Shown here piece after piece: positions 7,897-11,490 of a stretch of DNA of 11,490 nucleotides. A program made the translations under genes and the position numbers. The notes under the pieces were generated by a model that saw nothing but the letters and a program-made list of their open reading frames with translations, was not told the origin of the DNA and did no database searches. Every line of letters begins with the position of its first letter. Position 1 is the stretch's first letter. The DNA lies in contig JAAYPL010000068.1 of the NCBI GenBank assembly GCA_012519875.1, positions 1 through 11,490 on the forward strand, written 5' to 3'. The stretch is from Clostridiaceae bacterium. Lineage in GTDB: Bacteria; Bacillota; Clostridia; Saccharofermentanales; UBA5734.

Positions 7897-9487
7897 GGCC
7901 GACCCCTTCCTTATTTGCTGTTGCACTGATCTTGTACTCGTAGGGTGTCATGCCGACTACCTTTTTGAACACTTTACTGAAATATTGACTGGTGGTGTAA
8001 CCAACCATCGCGGAAATCTCATACATTTTGTACCTGTCACTATTGATCAAATCAATAGCCTTCTGAATCCGGAACCGAGTCAGGTAATCAGCAATGGTAT
8101 ATTGGGTTTTTTCCTTAAACAGGAGGCCAAAGCGATTACGACCGCGACCAACGTGACTGGCTATATCTTCGACACTGAGATCGGGGTGGTGGTACCTGCT
8201 TCGAATAAACTCGATGGCTTCCAATACACTGGCTGGGTAGCCTTTGGCTTTGTTTTTTCCAATCAATGCACAAAGACTGACCAGCTGGTCGGCCACGTAG
8301 TTCATCAGTTTCTCCCATGTCAACCAGTTCACAGCCGATGCACGTCCCTTGATGGTGCCGGCTGTGGGCAACAAAAAGCCGCTGCCGGTTTCGATGTCGG
8401 TGGTTTCATTGCCTTTGCGTGTTAAAAGTTCCAAGCAGCGAACACAAAAGATTGAGGCGATGGTGGTATCTCTGGCCTGACAAAGGATATTGATCCGCGC
8501 CTGCAGCATTTGGTCCATTTCCTCCGGATCACCCTTGTCCAAGGCGGCTTCCAGCTCTGTCATGGGCCTGGGCTGGCCGACTGAACCGCAGGAAGCAGCA
8601 TCCGAGACAGCAAGGCAAAAACCGGTTTGCGTGAATCTTCCGGCCTCCAAACCATCATTCATCTTCAGCCAAACACGCTTGAATTGACTTGGCGGGCAGG
8701 CCTCTGCCGAAAAGATCATGGAGAAGGTCGATCCGGTCTGCTCTTCCAGCCAGATTTGCAATCTTCGGACATAAGCATGAAGCTCGCTGATCGCACGCAG
8801 GTCTGACGCCGATTCGACCGGGGACACCATCAGCAGATAACGATTCTTGCTAAACTTTATGGTGATGGTCGGCAGACCGCTCTTTTCAGAACAATTGTCG
8901 ATGATTTCGGCCAGAAAACGAATCGGCACGTCAAGACCGAAATAATCCGCGGCCGGTGGCAGTATGCTGTCCTCTTCGAGCAGAATCGCCTGGTAACTGC
9001 GGTCCAACAACCGGCCGATGTCGGTCTGATCGGGCGGTGGTAGCTCGGAGCCTCTTTCCAGATGATCGGCGATCACTTTGCCAAAAGCCATTTGAACGTT
9101 GTACGCTTCCGACCGCAGATCCCGGCTGACCTTCATCAGTTTATCCAACAACCTTTTTTCGTCCAGTTCATGCTTGAGGATATAATCATCGGCGCCGATT
9201 CGAAGTGCCGTCAACAGATATTCGGTGTCCTTGAAGCTGGAAAGAAAGATGATCCGGGCCGTGGAGTCGGTCTCTCGAACAAGGGAGGCAAAATCCAGCC
9301 CATTCATGGCCGGCATTTGAACATCCGTGATGATCAATCTGGGTTTGAGTCGGTTGTATAAGCGATAAGCTTGCGCACCGTCCGTCGCCCGTCCGGCGAT
9401 ATGAAAGCCGTATGATTCCCACGGGATCAATTCTTCCAGATATTCAAGCGCCATGATATCGTCATCGGCAAGCAGTGTTGTGATCAA
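7832..9487 (-). CDS. YesN-type response regulator (receiver plus AraC-family DNA-binding domain)
   Basis: This 551-residue cytoplasmic regulator has a receiver domain at about 1-120, with acidic residues D8-D10, phospho-acceptor D55 in LIITDVQMPAMNG, the switch serines near 83-84 and K105 in DYILKH. A linker of about 290 residues without a recognised domain follows, then an AraC-type double helix-turn-helix at about 420-520 (IEFIRSRYHHPDLSVEDIA, GYTTSQYFSKVFKK, GMTPYEYK). A further 30 residues follow the AraC domain; they are encoded mostly by DNA shared with the kinase gene. The preferred start is TTG at 9487, because AGAGGG lies seven bases before it and the next residues begin the receiver beta strand. 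Upstream ATGs at 9604 and 9553 lack a ribosome site. It probably controls its own operon or unlinked targets, since no transporter genes adjoin it. Confidence 0.92.
   Translation of the reverse strand: MITTLLADDDIMALEYLEELIPWESYGFHIAGRATDGAQAYRLYNRLKPRLIITDVQMPAMNGLDFASLVRETDSTARIIFLSSFKDTEYLLTALRIGADDYILKHELDEKRLLDKLMKVSRDLRSEAYNVQMAFGKVIADHLERGSELPPPDQTDIGRLLDRSYQAILLEEDSILPPAADYFGLDVPIRFLAEIIDNCSEKSGLPTITIKFSKNRYLLMVSPVESASDLRAISELHAYVRRLQIWLEEQTGSTFSMIFSAEACPPSQFKRVWLKMNDGLEAGRFTQTGFCLAVSDAASCGSVGQPRPMTELEAALDKGDPEEMDQMLQARINILCQARDTTIASIFCVRCLELLTRKGNETTDIETGSGFLLPTAGTIKGRASAVNWLTWEKLMNYVADQLVSLCALIGKNKAKGYPASVLEAIEFIRSRYHHPDLSVEDIASHVGRGRNRFGLLFKEKTQYTIADYLTRFRIQKAIDLINSDRYKMYEISAMVGYTTSQYFSKVFKKVVGMTPYEYKISATANKEGVGHESVCLETNHRTENFASGTDD
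7903..7910 (-). promoter_or_regulatory. Ribosome binding site of the histidine kinase gene
   Basis: The minus strand reads GGAAGGGG, six bases before the ATG at 7896. It lies inside the response regulator coding sequence, so ribosomes finishing that gene would pass over it. This is consistent with translational coupling. Confidence 0.75.
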
Positions 9488-9494
9488 AAAAGCA

Positions 9495-9500
9495 CCCTCT
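9495..9500 (-). promoter_or_regulatory. Ribosome binding site supporting a TTG start
   Basis: The minus strand reads AGAGGG seven bases before TTG at 9487. It is the only good site near the beginning of the receiver domain and is the reason for choosing the non-ATG start. Confidence 0.65.
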
Positions 9501-9504
9501 TTAA

Positions 9505-9574
9505 TAAGCCAACGCGAATCAATTAAGCCAATTCCGTTACCCAATTCTATCATAAACAGGGATTGATAAGCCAA
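9505..9574 (-). repeat. Three direct copies of TTGGCTTA upstream of the response regulator
   Basis: The minus strand contains TTGGCTTA three times: complements of 9505-9512, 9524-9531 and 9567-9574 (plus-strand TAAGCCAA). The two distal copies share a longer core, GGAAATTGGCTTA and GGAATTGGCTTA. Start-to-start distances are 19 and 43 bases, close to two and four helical turns. A degraded fourth copy sharing AATTGG lies at 9541-9546. Same-orientation, helically phased sites are typical of AraC-type regulators, so these may be binding sites for the adjacent regulator. Because TTGGCT also resembles a -35 element, some copies may instead be promoter parts. Confidence 0.6.
9544..9552 (-). promoter_or_regulatory. 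Putative extended -10 promoter of the two-component operon
   Basis: The minus strand reads TGATAGAAT, an extended -10. A TTGGCT that could serve as -35 lies 19 bases upstream and belongs to the 9567-9574 repeat copy. Transcription would begin near 9537 with a leader of about 50 bases. The other two repeat copies would then lie downstream of the start, where bound protein would be expected to repress. Other -10 readings in this AT-rich stretch are possible. Confidence 0.4.
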
Positions 9575-9583
9575 TTTCCTGTG

Positions 9584-9619
9584 TTTACCCGTTTGCGGTT
9601 TCATGTTAAACTGTAATGT
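9584..9619 (+). promoter_or_regulatory. Putative promoter of ftsH
   Basis: Two overlapping readings exist. TTTACC (9584-9589) and TAAACT (9607-9612) are 17 bases apart, with a TGT extension before the -10. Alternatively TTGCGG (9593-9598) and TAATGT (9614-9619) are 15 bases apart. Either gives a leader of about 70-80 bases. No CIRCE-type heat-shock operator (TTAGCACTC/GAGTGCTAA) is present in 9488-9697. Confidence 0.4.
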
Positions 9620-9697
9620 ACGGAATGGCGATGAACCGCCTTTGCTTCACTTTATTTTACAACCCGCCGCTGCAACGGGAGAAGGAGAAGGATAGAG

Positions 9698-11490
9698 ATG
9701 AATTCCAAAGATAAGGACAACATAAACAATGCGGTGGATTCCGCGCAAAACGATACCCAAGAAGGCATGCCCAACCAGATGAATTCAAGTGGCGCGGGTG
9801 ACAATCACAGCGGCAATACCGGAAGGAACGGAGGGCCTGTTCCCAACGCGCCCAGGGGTCCGAACATTTTCAACATTCTCTTGATCGTATTTCTCATCAC
9901 TTTTATAATCAATACATTTTTCACCGGCAGAACGGGCCAATCAGCGCAGACCATCGGATACAGCCAATTCATTGAGCTGGTGGAAAGCGGCAATGTCGAT
10001 CAGGCTTTGCTGAGTGAAAGCCAACTGCAAATTACAATCGGCGCTGAAGCGGATTTGACCGAGGTGGAAAAAATACTTTATCCGGGCGGGCGGATAGAAG
10101 GACTGCAGCCGGCTCCTGCGGCGGGCGCCAGTTATGCCGCTGTTCGGGTAGATGATCCCGATTTGGTCGATCGGCTTTCCCAAAACGGCGTGGCCTTTAG
10201 CCAAATAAGCAGCAATAACAATGCCTCGCCTCTTGGAAGCTTTATCACCACGTGGATTATTCCCACGCTTATTATGTATCTGATCTACTTTTTCGTGATC
10301 CGCAATATCATGAAGAGGGTCGGGAAAAATTCGCCCGGCGGTGGATTGGGCGGTATCTTCGGAGCCGGAAAAAGCAGGGCAAAGCTATACAATTTGGAAA
10401 AGAACACCGGCGTCACCTTCGATGATGTAGCCGGACAAGACGAAGCCAAGGAAAGTCTGACCGAAATGGTTGATTTTTTGCATCATCCGGAAAAATATCG
10501 TGAGATCGGTGCAAAGCAGCCCAAGGGAGCCCTTCTTGTGGGACCTCCGGGAACAGGGAAGACGCTCTTGGCCAAGGCGGTTGCAGGGGAATCGGGTGTT
10601 CCTTTCTACTCCATCTCCGGCAGTGAATTTGTGGAAATGTTCGTTGGCGTGGGCGCATCCCGTGTCCGGGATCTGTTTGAAAATGCCAAGAAAAATACTC
10701 CCTGTATCATTTTTATCGATGAAATCGATGCCATCGGCAAGAGCCGGGACAACCAACTGGGGTCCAATGACGAAAGAGAGCAGACCTTAAACCAGCTCCT
10801 GGCCGAAATGGACGGCTTCGACAGTGGAAAAGGCATCGTTGTTTTGGCGGCCACAAACCGGCCTGAAGTGCTGGACAAGGCCCTTCTCCGCCCCGGGCGT
10901 TTTGACCGGCGCATTATTGTTGACAAGCCCGACCTTCTTGGACGCGAGGCCATTCTGAAGGTACATGCCGCCAAGGTTAAATTGGATTCAGATGTCGACC
11001 TGCATGACATTGCGCTGGCAACCGGCGGCGCAACCGGCGCCGATCTTGCCAATATGATCAATGAAGGCGCACTGCTGGCGGTCAAGGAAGGGCGCAAACT
11101 GGTGGCACAAAGAGATCTGATGGAGGCGGTGGAGATTGTCATCGCCGGCAAGGAAAAGAAAGACCGTGTGATGAATCCCAAGGAGCGCGAAATGGTGGCT
11201 TACCACGAAGTAGGACATGCTCTGGTCAGCGCCCTGCAAAAAAAAGGCCAGCCGGTTCAAAAGATCACCATCGTTCCCCGCACCATGGGAACCCTTGGCT
11301 ATACCATGAACGTGCCGGAGGAAGAACGTTATCTGATGACCAAGTCGGAAATTCTGGCGCAGATCACCACGTTGCTGGGGGGACGTGCCGCCGAGATTCT
11401 GGTCTTCGGAGAAGTGAGCACAGGCGCATCCAACGACATCGAGCGGGCAACCAAGCTGGCAAGGGGCATGGTGACTCAGTACGGCATGAG
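9698..11490 (+). CDS. ftsH: ATP-dependent zinc metalloprotease FtsH, 3' end outside window
   Basis: FtsH is a membrane-anchored hexameric AAA+ protease that degrades misfolded membrane proteins and some regulators. The frame runs from ATG 9698 to the right edge, 597 codons. In order: a polar Asn/Gly/Asp-rich N-terminal segment (1-55), a membrane helix (about 57-75), an external domain (about 77-180), a second helix (about 181-203), Walker A GPPGTGKT (282-289), the pore loop FVGVG (315-319), Walker B IIFIDEID (337-344), the arginine fingers in LLRPGRFDR (R398, R401), the zinc site HEVGH (503-507, normally HEAGH) and the third zinc ligand D580 in GASNDIE. Catalytic glutamate E504 is kept, so activity is expected. 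The missing part is the rest of the protease domain and tail. Purine-rich AAGGAG and GAAGGA sites lie 10 and 4 bases before the start. It is divergent from the two-component operon. Confidence 0.97.
   Translation, partial: MNSKDKDNINNAVDSAQNDTQEGMPNQMNSSGAGDNHSGNTGRNGGPVPNAPRGPNIFNILLIVFLITFIINTFFTGRTGQSAQTIGYSQFIELVESGNVDQALLSESQLQITIGAEADLTEVEKILYPGGRIEGLQPAPAAGASYAAVRVDDPDLVDRLSQNGVAFSQISSNNNASPLGSFITTWIIPTLIMYLIYFFVIRNIMKRVGKNSPGGGLGGIFGAGKSRAKLYNLEKNTGVTFDDVAGQDEAKESLTEMVDFLHHPEKYREIGAKQPKGALLVGPPGTGKTLLAKAVAGESGVPFYSISGSEFVEMFVGVGASRVRDLFENAKKNTPCIIFIDEIDAIGKSRDNQLGSNDEREQTLNQLLAEMDGFDSGKGIVVLAATNRPEVLDKALLRPGRFDRRIIVDKPDLLGREAILKVHAAKVKLDSDVDLHDIALATGGATGADLANMINEGALLAVKEGRKLVAQRDLMEAVEIVIAGKEKKDRVMNPKEREMVAYHEVGHALVSALQKKGQPVQKITIVPRTMGTLGYTMNVPEEERYLMTKSEILAQITTLLGGRAAEILVFGEVSTGASNDIERATKLARGMVTQYGM

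Noticed and set aside
9488..9697. Heat-shock CIRCE operator or small RNA gene in front of ftsH
   Set aside because: No TTAGCACTC/GAGTGCTAA pair is present, and no stem with a T-run terminator was seen. Only promoters and the TTGGCTTA repeats can be supported.
10606..11181. A 191-codon minus-strand open frame inside ftsH
   Set aside because: Its Ser/Arg-rich product is typical of a frame opposite a conserved gene, and it covers the FtsH ATPase motifs.
11204..11220. HEVGH in place of HEAGH in FtsH as a broken zinc site
   Set aside because: Both zinc histidines and the catalytic glutamate are kept; the changed position is the variable one of HExxH, so activity is not expected to be lost.

Overview
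The window carries six protein genes and almost no spare DNA. In order they are: the start of radA (minus strand, cut by the left edge); an araD-type sugar-phosphate epimerase and an acyl-CoA synthetase that form a two-gene plus-strand operon; a CtpE-like P-type cation ATPase (minus); a YesM/YesN-type two-component pair (minus, response regulator first, then histidine kinase); and the start of ftsH (plus, cut by the right edge). No tRNA, rRNA, CRISPR array, insertion sequence or phage gene was seen. No stretch longer than about 210 bases lacks a gene.

The organism is probably a bacterium of the Clostridia or a related Firmicutes lineage; this is inference from gene families. The YesM/YesN pair, the CtpE-like ATPase, the wording of the acyl-CoA synthetase and the protease part of FtsH all resemble clostridial homologues as I remember them. 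Base composition is about even to slightly GC-rich by eye, and spirochaetes also carry YesMN systems, so the phylum call is tentative. Strong purine-rich Shine-Dalgarno sites precede most genes.

Layout. Positions 1-1068 encode RadA on the minus strand. The 148-base gap 1069-1216 holds back-to-back promoters whose -10 regions form an 8-base inverted repeat. AraD (1217-1909) and the acyl-CoA synthetase (1926-3674) follow 16 bases apart. The synthetase converges on the P-type ATPase (3682-6051) with only 7 bases between the stop codons. The ATPase has its own likely promoter in the 99-base gap behind the kinase gene. The kinase (6151-7896) overlaps the end of the response regulator gene (7832-9487) by 65 bases, so the two are probably translationally coupled. 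The 210-base divergent gap 9488-9697 separates the regulator from ftsH and carries three exact direct copies of an 8-base sequence, the best candidate operator in the window.

How the genes relate. RadA and FtsH are housekeeping genes for recombination/repair and membrane protein quality control. The YesMN pair is an orphan here: no sugar transporter lies beside it, and its nearest downstream gene is the cation ATPase. The araD plus acyl-CoA synthetase pairing is biochemically odd and has no pentose operon around it. I saw no clear sign of an undescribed multi-gene system. The points most worth a second look are the repeat cluster at 9505-9574, the araD/acyl-CoA synthetase operon, and the regulator/kinase overlap with its non-domain tail.
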